64,000 nucleotides of DNA, taken from positions 186,001 through 250,000 of the forward strand of contig NZ_JARHUI010000004.1 in the NCBI RefSeq assembly GCF_029222925.1. Reading direction: 5' to 3'. Every line of letters starts with the position of its first letter. Position 1 is the first letter of the stretch. Both the position numbers and the translations under genes were made by a program. Positions 1 through 9,194 of this stretch are shown one piece after another. The notes under the pieces were generated by a model that had not been told where the DNA came from, searched no databases, and worked only from the letters and a program-made list of their open reading frames with translations. The stretch comes from Algoriphagus sp. CAU 1675 (GTDB lineage: Bacteria; Bacteroidota; Bacteroidia; Cytophagales; Cyclobacteriaceae).

Positions 1-752
1 GCTGCAGCCTTGAGAATTTGTGGGATTTCGTGATGGTTGAGTCCGGGTATGATAGGAGCATTCATTACTGCCACCGGAACTCCCGCTTTGGAAAGGGCTT
101 CTATGGTTTTGAGTCGTTTGACAGCACTGGCAGTTCTTGGTTCCATGGCCCGGCGGAGACTTTCATCCAGCGTGGTAATGGAAATATAAACCTGCACTAA
201 ATTATCGCTCCCCAAGTCCTGAAGCAGATCCAAATCCCGTAAAATCAAACTGTTTTTGCTAATGATCCCCACGGGATGGCGGTAGCGTGCAAGCACCTTC
301 AGAATACCCCGGGTGATTTTCATTTCCTTTTCCAAGGGTTGGTAACAGTCTGTATTTCCAGAAAGAGAAATCGGGCTGACCTTCCAAGCCTTGCTCAGGA
401 GCTTTGCTTCCAAAAGCCTGGGCGCATTCGGTTTGGCCATGAGTTGGGTTTCAAAATCCAAACCCGCCGTATAGCCATAGTATTCGTGGGAATTTCGGGC
501 ATAGCAATAGATACAACCATGCTCACAACCTTGGTAGGGATTGAGAGAAAAACTCAAACCCAGATCCGGGCTGGTAATGGGATTGACGATGGTTTTGGGA
601 TGCTCTATCCTCACCTCTGTTTTGGGGGAAAGCAAAAGCGGCTCGTCAATGCCTTCCACATGTTCGGCTACCAGCCTCTGTTCCAAAAAGCGGTTACCGG
701 ACTGGACCTGTGCCCCCCTTCCTTTGAAATATTCCTCTTCCCTGTCAATCAT
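1..752 (-). CDS. Radical SAM protein, PA0069/SplB-like family (partial)
   Basis: The gene is read on the minus strand and runs off the left window edge, so the C-terminus is missing. The translation begins MIDREEEYFKGRGAQ and contains NPYQGCEHGCIYCYAR at about residues 75-90, a CxxxCxxC cluster typical of radical SAM enzymes that bind a 4Fe-4S cluster and cleave S-adenosylmethionine. The following SGNTDCYQPLE and ISKNSLILRD stretches match the PA0069 family (COG1533, spore-photoproduct-lyase-like), whose substrate is not known. ATG at 752 is chosen; an in-frame stop lies about nine codons upstream and a GTG between them is the only alternative. It has no evident operon partner. Confidence 0.85.
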   Translation of the reverse strand, partial: MIDREEEYFKGRGAQVQSGNRFLEQRLVAEHVEGIDEPLLLSPKTEVRIEHPKTIVNPITSPDLGLSFSLNPYQGCEHGCIYCYARNSHEYYGYTAGLDFETQLMAKPNAPRLLEAKLLSKAWKVSPISLSGNTDCYQPLEKEMKITRGILKVLARYRHPVGIISKNSLILRDLDLLQDLGSDNLVQVYISITTLDESLRRAMEPRTASAVKRLKTIEALSKAGVPVAVMNAPIIPGLNHHEIPQILKAA

Positions 753-835
753 TTTGTCAAAACCAAGCACCTTATTTTAAGGAAAATGGCAGACAAACAA
801 AGACCGGTGACAGAAAATGTCCGGTTAGGGATTTC

Positions 836-1909
836 TTAAAAAGGAAAAGTCAGCAAGGCATGTTGGCTGACCGTATTAAAATCCCTCCACACCCGATTGA
901 GTTCGGTATGGGACTTTGCTGCTTCCAAGCCTGCAAAAGGAAACATCTGGGCATTGAGTTTCCGGCATGCCCCCGTCATTTTCCGGCTGATATGACTGAC
1001 TGATCTCAGGGTTTTCTTGGAGATTTTGCCATTTGCTTCCAATTCTTCCCAGGAATGCTCCACTTGCTCGTAAAACTTCCTCCTCACCTTTTCAAGCTTT
1101 TTCAAAGTCTTTTTCTCCTGCTTTTTGAAATAGTCCACATACTGCTCATCATACTTTCTATGCTCATTTCTTTTCCAAAAAGATTCTCCAATCAATCGTT
1201 GCAGATGATGAGTGATTCCTAAAATATTGATCGCCAAAGTAGCCTCGGCAAACTGCAAGAACGGATACTGATAGATAGGCTTGGAGATCATGGCTTTTTC
1301 CGGCAAAATCTGAAAACTCCGGTTCAATGGAACGTGGAGATTCTCCGTTTTAAAGGCATGGCTTCCCGTTGCTATCATTCCCATATAACTCCATCCATCT
1401 AGAATTTCCACTTCCTCTCTTTTCAGGATAAAAGCCTTGACTACAGGATTTCCTGCTTCATCCAAAAGAGGCTTCCCATTTTCAAGAAGTTCACAGTTTG
1501 CTGTCAAATGTGTGGCATGCAAAGCTCCGGAAGCATAGGTCCAAGATCCATTGACCAGATATTCCTCTCCTATTTGATCGGCTTTTCCTCCAACAAATCC
1601 ACTTCCTGCCAGGCAAACTTTGGGATCGGAAAAGATTTCCTCCCCCAATGACTCCTCCAAAAACCCCACAAACCAAGCCGCTCCGGCACATAGCGTCAGA
1701 GTCCAACCCAAACTTCCGTCGAACTCTGCGAGTTCCTCCTCGACTTTCAAGGCTTCCGGAAGGCTCAGCCCCAGTCCATTCAAGCTTTCGGGAACAAAAA
1801 GTTTAAACCATTTCTCTTGATAAATGACATCCAGCCATTCTTCAGGCAAGCATCCCAATTTTTCAGCTTTAGCAGCCAATTCTTGGTTTAATACCCCAAA
1901 TTTTTCCAT
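836..1909 (-). CDS. Acyl-CoA dehydrogenase fold protein, probably flavin-dependent monooxygenase (Acyl-CoA_dh_2 type)
   Basis: 357 residues with the acyl-CoA dehydrogenase layout: helical N-domain (1-95), beta domain (about 96-205) with GSWTYASGALHATH and the GMIATGSH turn, and helical C-domain. The C-terminal segment LNRVWRDFNTVSQHALL resembles the RDxxxxSQH motif of group D flavin monooxygenases (HsaA, DszC), where the His is catalytic, rather than the Glu-bearing region of classical acyl-CoA dehydrogenases. The family would use reduced flavin and O2 on an unknown substrate. No flavin reductase gene is adjacent. Upstream there is a terminator for the neighbouring esterase gene, so it is probably transcribed alone or with the downstream radical SAM gene. 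Confidence 0.7.
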   Translation of the reverse strand: MEKFGVLNQELAAKAEKLGCLPEEWLDVIYQEKWFKLFVPESLNGLGLSLPEALKVEEELAEFDGSLGWTLTLCAGAAWFVGFLEESLGEEIFSDPKVCLAGSGFVGGKADQIGEEYLVNGSWTYASGALHATHLTANCELLENGKPLLDEAGNPVVKAFILKREEVEILDGWSYMGMIATGSHAFKTENLHVPLNRSFQILPEKAMISKPIYQYPFLQFAEATLAINILGITHHLQRLIGESFWKRNEHRKYDEQYVDYFKKQEKKTLKKLEKVRRKFYEQVEHSWEELEANGKISKKTLRSVSHISRKMTGACRKLNAQMFPFAGLEAAKSHTELNRVWRDFNTVSQHALLTFPF

Positions 1910-1978
1910 GCCACAAGTTTAGAAAGGTTTCCCCAAAGCAACAGGGAAAATTCATTCTTTTGAAAATTGAAGCAAGAA

Positions 1979-2002
1979 AAAGCCCGAATCACTTCGGGCT
2001 TT
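1979..2002 (-). terminator. Rho-independent terminator after the esterase gene
   Basis: Perfect 10-bp stem aaagcccgaa / ttcgggcttt with a TCAC loop. Read on the minus strand it is followed by a T-rich run and lies 6 bases past the stop of the esterase gene. Confidence 0.85.
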
Positions 2003-2007
2003 TGTGT

Positions 2008-3303
2008 TTACTTTTTCTTTTTCTGGGCAGCCATCCACTCCATAATGGTGACCGGCCTGCCATCGAGCATAACCGGAGATCCATCGAGGTCGGTTCGGGC
2101 TACATTGGCATGTGAGTAAATCCAGGACCAGTGTCCATTGTATCGAAAATCTTGACCACCATAAAACCCGGTGATATCCGTAACATGGTCATAATAGGAA
2201 AAGTGGACATTCTTCGCCCCGGCCTTTTTCAGTCGGTCAAACAGCGGAACCACTGTTTCGTCAGGTTTGGTGGTGTTATCATCTTTAGAATGCACAAACC
2301 AGATGGGAACATTTTTGATTTTCTGAATTTGGGCATCGCTGATGTAGTTATTGCTGTAAGCCAAAGCGCTGATATAGCCCGCTGCAAAATAGTCCGGATG
2401 CTCCAAGATGAGCTTGAGGGACATATAGCCCCCATTAGAACAACCACCTACATAGATTCGAGTTGGATCGACATTTGGGTTTTTGGCTACAAAATCCTGA
2501 AACAGGGCAAACAATGCTTCATTGTAAATATCATTGGTCTGTCCTCTTGTCATTCCGTCCCCAGCCTGCATCCAAAACGTGGGGGACTGGGGCACCAAAA
2601 CATAGGCACCTTGTCCAAATAAGGTCTGGATTTCGGGAGAAGCGTAATTAAAAGCCTTATTGCCCATCAGTGCAATAGTTGGGTCATTTCCACCTTCTCC
2701 TCCACCGTGCAACCAAATAATCAATGGAGCCTTGGAAGTAGCTTTCTCCGGTGTAAAATAGGCAAAAGGCAAGGTCACATTCCCATGTGTAAATTGTCCT
2801 TTGAGTTCAAAATCATCCACTATAGGACGAATTCTTCCAAGCTCCTGATTCCAGGTTTTTCCGGATTTGGAGTCCACAACTGTCACCCCATAATCGATCC
2901 AAATGTTTGATCCACGATTATTCACGCGCATGTATTGAATCGGTGAACCCAAAGGATTTACGGGGCTAACTGCTAAAACCAAGGTTGCGTGATTTCCCTC
3001 CGAAACGCGGTTTCCATTTTCATCTGAAGGATAAGCATAGACCACCGTTCTTTTTCCGGAAGTTTGGGCTGCGGGAATTTCCCCTTCCTTGGAAGTTCTG
3101 GTTACAAAAACTTCGAAATCAGAAGCTTTAACTTCCTCGACAGGTTGATCCAAGCTAAGAATGATTTTATTGACAGCAGGTCCCCAGTCAAAGCCTTCAA
3201 TTACGAGTTTATAGGTTCCTTCCGCTGGAGAATCAGTTTCCTTTGCCAAAAGAATCATTGGCAAGAAAAATATCCATACGCTGAGTTGTAAGATTTTTTT
3301 CAT
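2008..3303 (-). CDS. Secreted alpha/beta-hydrolase, PHB-depolymerase/prolyl-oligopeptidase-like esterase
   Basis: 431 residues. An N-terminal signal peptide (MKKILQLSVWIFFLPMILLA) is followed by a beta-rich domain of about 160 residues and then an alpha/beta-hydrolase domain. The oxyanion strand IIWLHGGGEGG is at about 195-205, the nucleophile elbow GGCSNGG puts Ser near 289, HSKDDNTT gives an Asp near 341, and NGHWSW gives a His near 391, so a full Ser-Asp-His triad is visible. This architecture is that of periplasmic or secreted carbohydrate-esterase/peptidase-like hydrolases. The substrate cannot be told from sequence. It is flanked by terminators on both sides and looks monocistronic. Confidence 0.8.
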   Translation of the reverse strand: MKKILQLSVWIFFLPMILLAKETDSPAEGTYKLVIEGFDWGPAVNKIILSLDQPVEEVKASDFEVFVTRTSKEGEIPAAQTSGKRTVVYAYPSDENGNRVSEGNHATLVLAVSPVNPLGSPIQYMRVNNRGSNIWIDYGVTVVDSKSGKTWNQELGRIRPIVDDFELKGQFTHGNVTLPFAYFTPEKATSKAPLIIWLHGGGEGGNDPTIALMGNKAFNYASPEIQTLFGQGAYVLVPQSPTFWMQAGDGMTRGQTNDIYNEALFALFQDFVAKNPNVDPTRIYVGGCSNGGYMSLKLILEHPDYFAAGYISALAYSNNYISDAQIQKIKNVPIWFVHSKDDNTTKPDETVVPLFDRLKKAGAKNVHFSYYDHVTDITGFYGGQDFRYNGHWSWIYSHANVARTDLDGSPVMLDGRPVTIMEWMAAQKKKK

Positions 3304-3379
3304 GAGGTTTATTGGGTTTGAATTGTTTTAAAAATGGATTCTACACAATTATCCTCTTGAATATCAAGGAAATTATTTA

Positions 3380-3402
3380 GGCGGTAAAATTTTTTCACCG
3401 CC
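3380..3402 (-). terminator. Hairpin downstream of the GMC oxidoreductase gene
   Basis: GGCGGT / ACCGCC arms enclose an 11-base A/T loop just past the stop at 3423. There is no strong T tract on either strand after the stem, so termination is probable but not certain. Confidence 0.5.
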
Positions 3403-3422
3403 CAACAATCTATCTCAAAAAC

Positions 3423-5114
3423 TTACTTGATGTTCCCCTTTTTAAGTTCTTTTACAGCATAATCCACCGCTCTGGCTGTCAAAGCCATGTAGGTTATCGA
3501 GGGGTTTTGGGTACCGGTAGAAGTCATACAAGCCCCATCCGTTACGAAGACATTTGGTGCCAAATGCATTTGGTTAAACCCATTGAGCATAGAAGTTTTT
3601 GGATCTCTTCCCATTCGTACTCCTCCCATTTCATGAATATCCAGACCAGGTGCCTGCTTGCTGTCGCTTTTGTAGATATTGGTAACTCCGGCCTTGATGA
3701 GCATATCCTCACCCTGTTCCAAAAAGTCTTGGGTGCTTTTGTCATCATTTTCATCGTAGTCCACATTGATCCGAAGAAGAGGAATATCCCAGGCATCTTT
3801 TTGGTCAGGATCCAAACTGACTAAATTGCTTTCCTTTGGAATGGTTTCTCCCTGCATCATCATATACACACTCCAAGGTCCTGGTTTGGTATTGGCCTCT
3901 TTGAAGTCTGCCCCAAATCCACCTGGGTTTGCATGTCCAAAACCTGCCCTTCCCGCAGAATAAAAACTCATGTAGCCACGGAGGAAATCCATTTCCTGCT
4001 TTTTGACATTTCGGAAATTCGGCAACATCACAGCAGTAGGACGTCTTCCATAATAATATTTATCCTCGAAGCCCTCAAAACTTCCTCCCAAAGTCCCTCT
4101 GTAATTGTGAAAAGCAATGTATTTGCCCAAAACACCCGAATCATTCCCTAGACCATTTGGAAAGCGGTTGGATGTACTGTTCAATAAAATCAAATTGGTA
4201 TTCAATGCAGCGGCATTCAGGAAGATCACCTTGGCAAAATATTCAGAGGTTTCCTTGGTCAGCCTGTCTACAATGCGGACTCCAGTGACCTTTCCTTTTT
4301 GCTCATCCCAAATGAGAGAGTGAACCACAGAATCAGGTCGGATCGTCAGGTTTCCTGTTTTGGCGGCTGTGGGCAAAGTAGCCGAATTGGAACTGAAATA
4401 CCCACCGAAAGGACAGCCTCTGTAGCATTGATTCCTGGCCATGCATTTTCCTCTTCCCTGTGCCAGATGTTCTTCTTTTGGCTCGGTCAGATGTGCGCAG
4501 CGCCCAATGATAAATCTTCTGTCCTTATAGGCTTCTAAGATTCGCTTTTGGATTTCTTTTTCCACACAATTCATCTCCCAGGCTGGTAGAAATTCCCCAT
4601 CCGGTAAGGTATCCAAGCCCTCATAGCTGCCACTAATCCCTACAAATCGCTCCACATGAGAATACCAGGGAGCAATATCCTCATACCGTATAGGCCAATC
4701 CACTGCAAAACCATCCCTTCCGGGACCTTCAAAATCATATTTGCTCCAGCGCTGGGTCTGTCTGGCCCAAATCAGGGATTTTCCTCCAACCTGATAGCCC
4801 CGGATCCAGTCAAATGGTTTCTCCTGTATGTAGGGATGCTCTTTATCCTTGACAAAAAAATGAGCTGTATCCTCTTTGTAAGCATAACATCGGTTCACCA
4901 CAGGATTTTCTAATCTGTCTTCCCTGGGAATATGGTTTCGGTGGGGCATATCCCATGCATGGGAAGTCATGGTGGGGTAATCCTTTAAATGCTGAACATC
5001 CCTTCCTCTTTCCAAGACCAAAGTCTTGAGACCTTTTTCACAAAGTTCTTTGGCAGCCCAGCCTCCGGAAATCCCGGAACCTACTACAATTGCGTCATAT
5101 TGATGAGAATCCAT
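3423..5114 (-). CDS. GMC family oxidoreductase
   Basis: 563 residues of the glucose-methanol-choline flavoenzyme family, which oxidises alcohols or sugars with FAD. The FAD dinucleotide motif VVGSGISGG is at residues 10-18 and ends in LVLERG. The catalytic region has HEMGG at about 494 and TQNPSITYMAL with Asn near 537, followed by a conventional FAD C-terminus. A Cys-rich stretch near 220 (CMARNQCYRGC) resembles that of membrane-bound gluconate/fructose dehydrogenase large subunits. Those enzymes usually have a small twin-arginine subunit and a cytochrome partner, and neither is adjacent here, so the electron acceptor is unknown. There is no signal peptide. Confidence 0.85.
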   Translation of the reverse strand: MDSHQYDAIVVGSGISGGWAAKELCEKGLKTLVLERGRDVQHLKDYPTMTSHAWDMPHRNHIPREDRLENPVVNRCYAYKEDTAHFFVKDKEHPYIQEKPFDWIRGYQVGGKSLIWARQTQRWSKYDFEGPGRDGFAVDWPIRYEDIAPWYSHVERFVGISGSYEGLDTLPDGEFLPAWEMNCVEKEIQKRILEAYKDRRFIIGRCAHLTEPKEEHLAQGRGKCMARNQCYRGCPFGGYFSSNSATLPTAAKTGNLTIRPDSVVHSLIWDEQKGKVTGVRIVDRLTKETSEYFAKVIFLNAAALNTNLILLNSTSNRFPNGLGNDSGVLGKYIAFHNYRGTLGGSFEGFEDKYYYGRRPTAVMLPNFRNVKKQEMDFLRGYMSFYSAGRAGFGHANPGGFGADFKEANTKPGPWSVYMMMQGETIPKESNLVSLDPDQKDAWDIPLLRINVDYDENDDKSTQDFLEQGEDMLIKAGVTNIYKSDSKQAPGLDIHEMGGVRMGRDPKTSMLNGFNQMHLAPNVFVTDGACMTSTGTQNPSITYMALTARAVDYAVKELKKGNIK

Positions 5115-5200
5115 ACTGGAAAAATAAGGGTTTCCATTCGGACTTTTATAAAAAAATTAATTTAGTCCTATTCTTACCAGAGACTATATTTTCCATAAAA

Positions 5201-5223
5201 AAGCCCTGAATAAATCAGGGCTT
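5201..5223 (-). terminator. Rho-independent terminator after the ABC permease gene
   Basis: Stem aagccctga / tcagggctt with a 5-base loop, followed on the minus strand by a run of six T. It sits 43 bases beyond the stop of the permease gene. Confidence 0.85.
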
Positions 5224-5265
5224 ACATTCTATTTCGAGGGCTTCGGTAAAAAAAGTCCCAAAACT

Positions 5266-6510
5266 CTATTCATATCTCAGAGACTCGATCGGATCCATCT
5301 TACTAGCTTTGTATGCAGGGAATACACCAGACAACAGCCCTACCACCACACAAATCATAAAGGCTACAAACATCCAGAGCCAAGGCACCAAAAATCCTCC
5401 TGGACCTATGAAATTGGCTATTACGTTCCCAATGGCCATCCCCAAAACCACTCCAAATATTCCGCCCAAAATACAGATCATGATTGCCTCGATCAGAAAC
5501 TGCTGTCGGATGCGAAGCGGTGTGGCTCCAAGTGCTTTTCGGATTCCTATCTCACGGGTTCGTTCAGTGACGGATACCAACATGATGTTCATTAATCCGA
5601 TAGAAGCACCCAAAAGGGTAATAAAACCTATTCCAAACCCTCCGATTCTCAAATATCCGGCAACTTCCTCCAAACTTTCTGCCACGGATTTATTTTTCGT
5701 CAATTCAAAGGAATCCTCCTTGGTGACACGATCCTGTCTGATCTTTCGCATCATCCCAATGGCCTGCCCCATCTCATGATCAATGTTTTCAGGACTGGAA
5801 GCGATGGCTGTCACATTGTAATTGAAAACCCCACGGGTATCCAGTCTGCTGGCATTCTCAACCGGAATGATAATCTGCCGGTCAGCTCCTTGATCTTCTC
5901 CAACACCTCCTTGCTTTTCCAAAACCCCGACTATGGTATAGGGTTTACCTAAAAAGCTGATTTTTTGATTAATGGGGTCTTCAAAACTTTCAAAAAGCAA
6001 TTCTTCCACTTCAATCCCAATAATGCAGACATTGTTGCCATATCTTACTTCCAAATTGGAAAAATTCCGGCCATTCTTGAGTTTGATAGCCTTTATAGAA
6101 AGGTAATTTTCATCCCCTCCCCTAACTCTAACATTTGGATCAGAAATCACTGAACCTCTCTTCACTTCCGCAGAACCTGTTACCGAAGTAAACACGGTGG
6201 AAACACCAATGGCGCTATATTCCTGTTTGAAATCCTGAACCTCACGAAAGGTCAATTTGGGGTAAACCTTCTCGGTCTTACCCTCCTGAATTGCCCTTCC
6301 TCCACTGAAACCCTTGTTGCGGATATCGAAGGAATTGGCTCCCAAACCGGAAAAACTCTCTGCAATCTGGGCTTTTATCCCATCTATTGCAGTCAACATC
6401 CCAACCAAAGATGAGATTCCTACAGCTATAATAGCACCAGTCAAAATAGTCCTTAGGATATTTACCTGTACTGACTTGAGCGCTTCGCGAATATTTTCGA
6501 TCAGATTCAT
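5266..6510 (-). CDS. ABC transporter permease, MacB/FtsX type
   Basis: 414 residues. A first transmembrane segment near residues 22-42 ([18 protein letters not shown]) is followed by a periplasmic MacB_PCD-like domain of roughly 230 residues. Three further transmembrane segments come in the FtsX domain (about 285-400), including the conserved [15 protein letters not shown] loop and the C-terminal [17 protein letters not shown]. MacB-type permeases act with an ATPase and often a membrane-fusion protein to move peptides, lipids or drugs across the envelope by mechanotransmission. No ATPase gene is present beside it, so a partner must be encoded elsewhere. Confidence 0.88.
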   Translation of the reverse strand: MNLIENIREALKSVQVNILRTILTGAIIAVGISSLVGMLTAIDGIKAQIAESFSGLGANSFDIRNKGFSGGRAIQEGKTEKVYPKLTFREVQDFKQEYSAIGVSTVFTSVTGSAEVKRGSVISDPNVRVRGGDENYLSIKAIKLKNGRNFSNLEVRYGNNVCIIGIEVEELLFESFEDPINQKISFLGKPYTIVGVLEKQGGVGEDQGADRQIIIPVENASRLDTRGVFNYNVTAIASSPENIDHEMGQAIGMMRKIRQDRVTKEDSFELTKNKSVAESLEEVAGYLRIGGFGIGFITLLGASIGLMNIMLVSVTERTREIGIRKALGATPLRIRQQFLIEAIMICILGGIFGVVLGMAIGNVIANFIGPGGFLVPWLWMFVAFMICVVVGLLSGVFPAYKASKMDPIESLRYE

Positions 6511-6634
6511 AAAATGTCCGTATTGGAACAGCTAATTCTAAAATTGAGAAATCTAGGATTTAAGTATACGCAAATACAAAAGAATACACCATGGGATTGC
6601 AAAAATTAACTCTTAGGAAAGACAAAACTCAGCA

Positions 6635-7246
6635 TCAATGCATGCGATCACCCCTTAAATCCATGTTTTTCAAAACTTGGGCTTCATAGTCCAACCATTC
6701 CTGCCAACGCTTATTCACTTTGTCAGCGTCATAATATTTGCGGGCCAGTTCGATAAAGGTCACGTAATGGCCTGCCTCAGAAATCATGAGTTCATAGTAG
6801 AATTTCTGAAGCTCCTCATCAGCGATATTTTTGGAAAGCAGTTTGAAACGCTCACAGCTTCTGGCCTCTATCAATGCATTCATCAGCAAATGCTCGGTCA
6901 GATGTTCCCTTCGGCTCCCTCCTTTTTTGACAAACTCATTCAACTTGATGACATATTCATCCTTTCTGGGTTTACCAAAGTTCATTCCTCGTTTCCGAAT
7001 CTGATCCATTACCCGTTCAAAATGTCCCCATTCCTCTGCAACAATGGGCGTAAGGGTATCGACCAATTCATCCAGTTCATTGAATCTCAAAATCAAACTG
7101 ATACAAGAGGAAGCGGCTTTTTGCTCACAATAGGCATGGTCCACCAAAATATCCTCGATTTGCATTTCCGCTATCCCTACCCACCGGGGATCGGTGGGCA
7201 GCTTTAAATGCAGCATTTTTTGTCTTGTACTCTCTTCCCAACTCAT
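6635..7246 (-). CDS. miaE: tRNA-(ms2io6A)-hydroxylase
   Basis: 203 residues from the ATG at 7246, which leaves one base between it and the porin stop; an in-frame start 12 codons upstream would lie inside the porin gene. MiaE is a ferritin-like diiron monooxygenase that hydroxylates the isopentenyl group of ms2i6A at position 37 of tRNA. Ligand motifs are visible: EDILVDHAYCE near 29, EEWGHF near 70, EARSCERF near 125 and EAGHY near 157. The gene is the last of the lpxK-porin-miaE run and is probably co-transcribed. Confidence 0.9.
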   Translation of the reverse strand: MSWEESTRQKMLHLKLPTDPRWVGIAEMQIEDILVDHAYCEQKAASSCISLILRFNELDELVDTLTPIVAEEWGHFERVMDQIRKRGMNFGKPRKDEYVIKLNEFVKKGGSRREHLTEHLLMNALIEARSCERFKLLSKNIADEELQKFYYELMISEAGHYVTFIELARKYYDADKVNKRWQEWLDYEAQVLKNMDLRGDRMH

Positions 7247-7247
7247 C

Positions 7248-9194
7248 TTAATCGAATAAATACCAGGTAATCCCCAGGTCAATGAATGATTTGTACCCTG
7301 TGTAATCGGGAGTCACGAAATATCCCTCTTGGTTCATAAAGCCAGCATTCAAATGGTTGTACTTCAACAATACCCGGGTTCGGTTGATTCTGAAATCCAA
7401 AAACAGATCCACTACGGGATAAGCATACACATCGAACCTATCTTGAAGGTAAAACTGCTGGTAGGCAGGGAAATAGGCATTGGCGAAATAGCTTGATTTA
7501 TAGCGCACATCCACGCCAAGTTGTACAAAAACATTTTCATCAAAGGCCGGACTGTCAAAATAGAACATGGTATTTCCGAACAGTTCAGGAATTCGAAAAG
7601 CATTTTTTCCATCCCCACTGATATGGGTATAGATCACCTCCGCTTCCCATTTGAATTTCTTTCCAATATTGAACTTGGTTTGTAGCCCAGGCATGAGCAT
7701 AAAGGCTTCTCCGGAGTTTTGAGCCACTTTTCGGTCCGCACCAAAATAGACGTAATTATTGACCCGGTTGATAGTCAGGCTTGGCCTCAACTTGAATTTT
7801 TCGAAATCAACCTTAATTGTCCCTTTTACCTGATCCACTCCTATATTGGAAAAATCATTGGACCATTGGTAAAAGTTGCCGCCATACTGCTGCTGCATGG
7901 AAGTAGGCTTGTACAAAGCCTTGGTGTATTCCAATTCAAGCCAAGGCGAGACAAACAAACCATGGAGTCTAAATGCCCCTGGGAGCAAATATTCCCCATC
8001 AGCTCTCAGAGACCATTTTTCGGATATTTTCCCGATCAACTCTCCTCCCAGATATACTTCATTGAAAATGTCTTTTTCCTCCAGGGAACGGCTTCTCATT
8101 CTTCCGTTCCTCAATCGGGTAAAGGCATTGTAATAAAACCCTCCAAATGAGCCTTTGAAACCAAACTCGTTTCTCCACTCGGCAAAGTCATTGAAGTTGA
8201 GAGTAGAGTCTTTTGCCAATCTTTCCTGAGGAAAAAAGAGAGAATCCGACTTGGTCAGATCTGTCTCAAAAATCAGGGTCTGATTTTTCCTGTCAAACAC
8301 ATGGTAAACCTGAAATCCATCCCGGACTTTGTATTCATGGTAAAAATGATAATCCTGTCTCAAATCTCTAGCCTGTGAATAGCGAAGCCAGACTTTTGCA
8401 TCCTCATAGGTAAAATAAACCGAGGTCGAGTCTTGTTCTGGAGGGATAATCCCACCGATTTCGTTGACTAGATGCCGGGTTCGGGAGAAACTTCCCAAAA
8501 ACCAATATTTCCCGTTTTCCGAGCGGTAATTGGTATGCAAAGAATAGGCTGTATTGGTTGCCATATTATCATCCCTGGCTACAGGATTGAGGGTCTTTCG
8601 GGCACGGATGGTATGAAACTCAAAACCTACATTCCAGCGAGGATTGACATTCCTGGCAAATTCAATATCCAACATGTTCCGGTTGCCTCCTCCAAAAAAG
8701 GCAGACATATTGGTGAACGGTGACTTTGTATCAAAATACCTGTTGTTTTCAGGATTCCTGTGATACAGGTCATAAGCATCAAAACCGGACCGTGTTCCTA
8801 TCAATTCAGGGATCTGATAGAATACAGGGGTGGCCGCACTTCCTATATTTCCCAGATCCTGATATTTCCAGCCACTTTTTGCTACCGGATCATAGTTGTG
8901 GAAATTATCCAGCAAGGTATCCTGAGGATAGAGAACAAGTGAGTTTCTTTTGAGGTCCTTCTCGTAAAAATAAAGTGCGGTATTCGGACCATATACCATA
9001 CGGGTACTGTCATCCAACAATGTTCTTCTCCCATCCAATTCCTCACCTTCCTGAGGAGGCTGGGCTTCTCGTACTTGACGCTGATTTGGATTCACTTGGC
9101 CTGGTCGAATCTGGGGGATGGGCCGCTGCGCCTGTACTGCATTTGCAAGCAAAAGCATCGTTACTAACAATATGCCAAACCAATTTTTTTTCAC
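7248..9194 (-). CDS. Putative outer-membrane porin (Porin_10 family)
   Basis: 648 residues. The signal peptide ends at about residue 22 (ANAVQA/Q), followed by a Pro/Gln-rich linker and then a long series of alternating aromatic beta strands that ends in Phe-Asp, as expected for an outer-membrane beta barrel. The strands (for example NMLDIEFARNVNPRWNVGFE) and the length match the Bacteroidota Porin_10 putative porins. The function is inferred only from fold. Its start overlaps the stop of lpxK by four bases (ATGA), so the two are translationally coupled, and miaE follows after a single base. Confidence 0.8.
   Translation of the reverse strand: MKKNWFGILLVTMLLLANAVQAQRPIPQIRPGQVNPNQRQVREAQPPQEGEELDGRRTLLDDSTRMVYGPNTALYFYEKDLKRNSLVLYPQDTLLDNFHNYDPVAKSGWKYQDLGNIGSAATPVFYQIPELIGTRSGFDAYDLYHRNPENNRYFDTKSPFTNMSAFFGGGNRNMLDIEFARNVNPRWNVGFEFHTIRARKTLNPVARDDNMATNTAYSLHTNYRSENGKYWFLGSFSRTRHLVNEIGGIIPPEQDSTSVYFTYEDAKVWLRYSQARDLRQDYHFYHEYKVRDGFQVYHVFDRKNQTLIFETDLTKSDSLFFPQERLAKDSTLNFNDFAEWRNEFGFKGSFGGFYYNAFTRLRNGRMRSRSLEEKDIFNEVYLGGELIGKISEKWSLRADGEYLLPGAFRLHGLFVSPWLELEYTKALYKPTSMQQQYGGNFYQWSNDFSNIGVDQVKGTIKVDFEKFKLRPSLTINRVNNYVYFGADRKVAQNSGEAFMLMPGLQTKFNIGKKFKWEAEVIYTHISGDGKNAFRIPELFGNTMFYFDSPAFDENVFVQLGVDVRYKSSYFANAYFPAYQQFYLQDRFDVYAYPVVDLFLDFRINRTRVLLKYNHLNAGFMNQEGYFVTPDYTGYKSFIDLGITWYLFD

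Noticed and set aside
276..839. Long plus-strand open frame
   Set aside because: It is antisense to the radical SAM gene, whose CxxxCxxC motif is clear on the minus strand.
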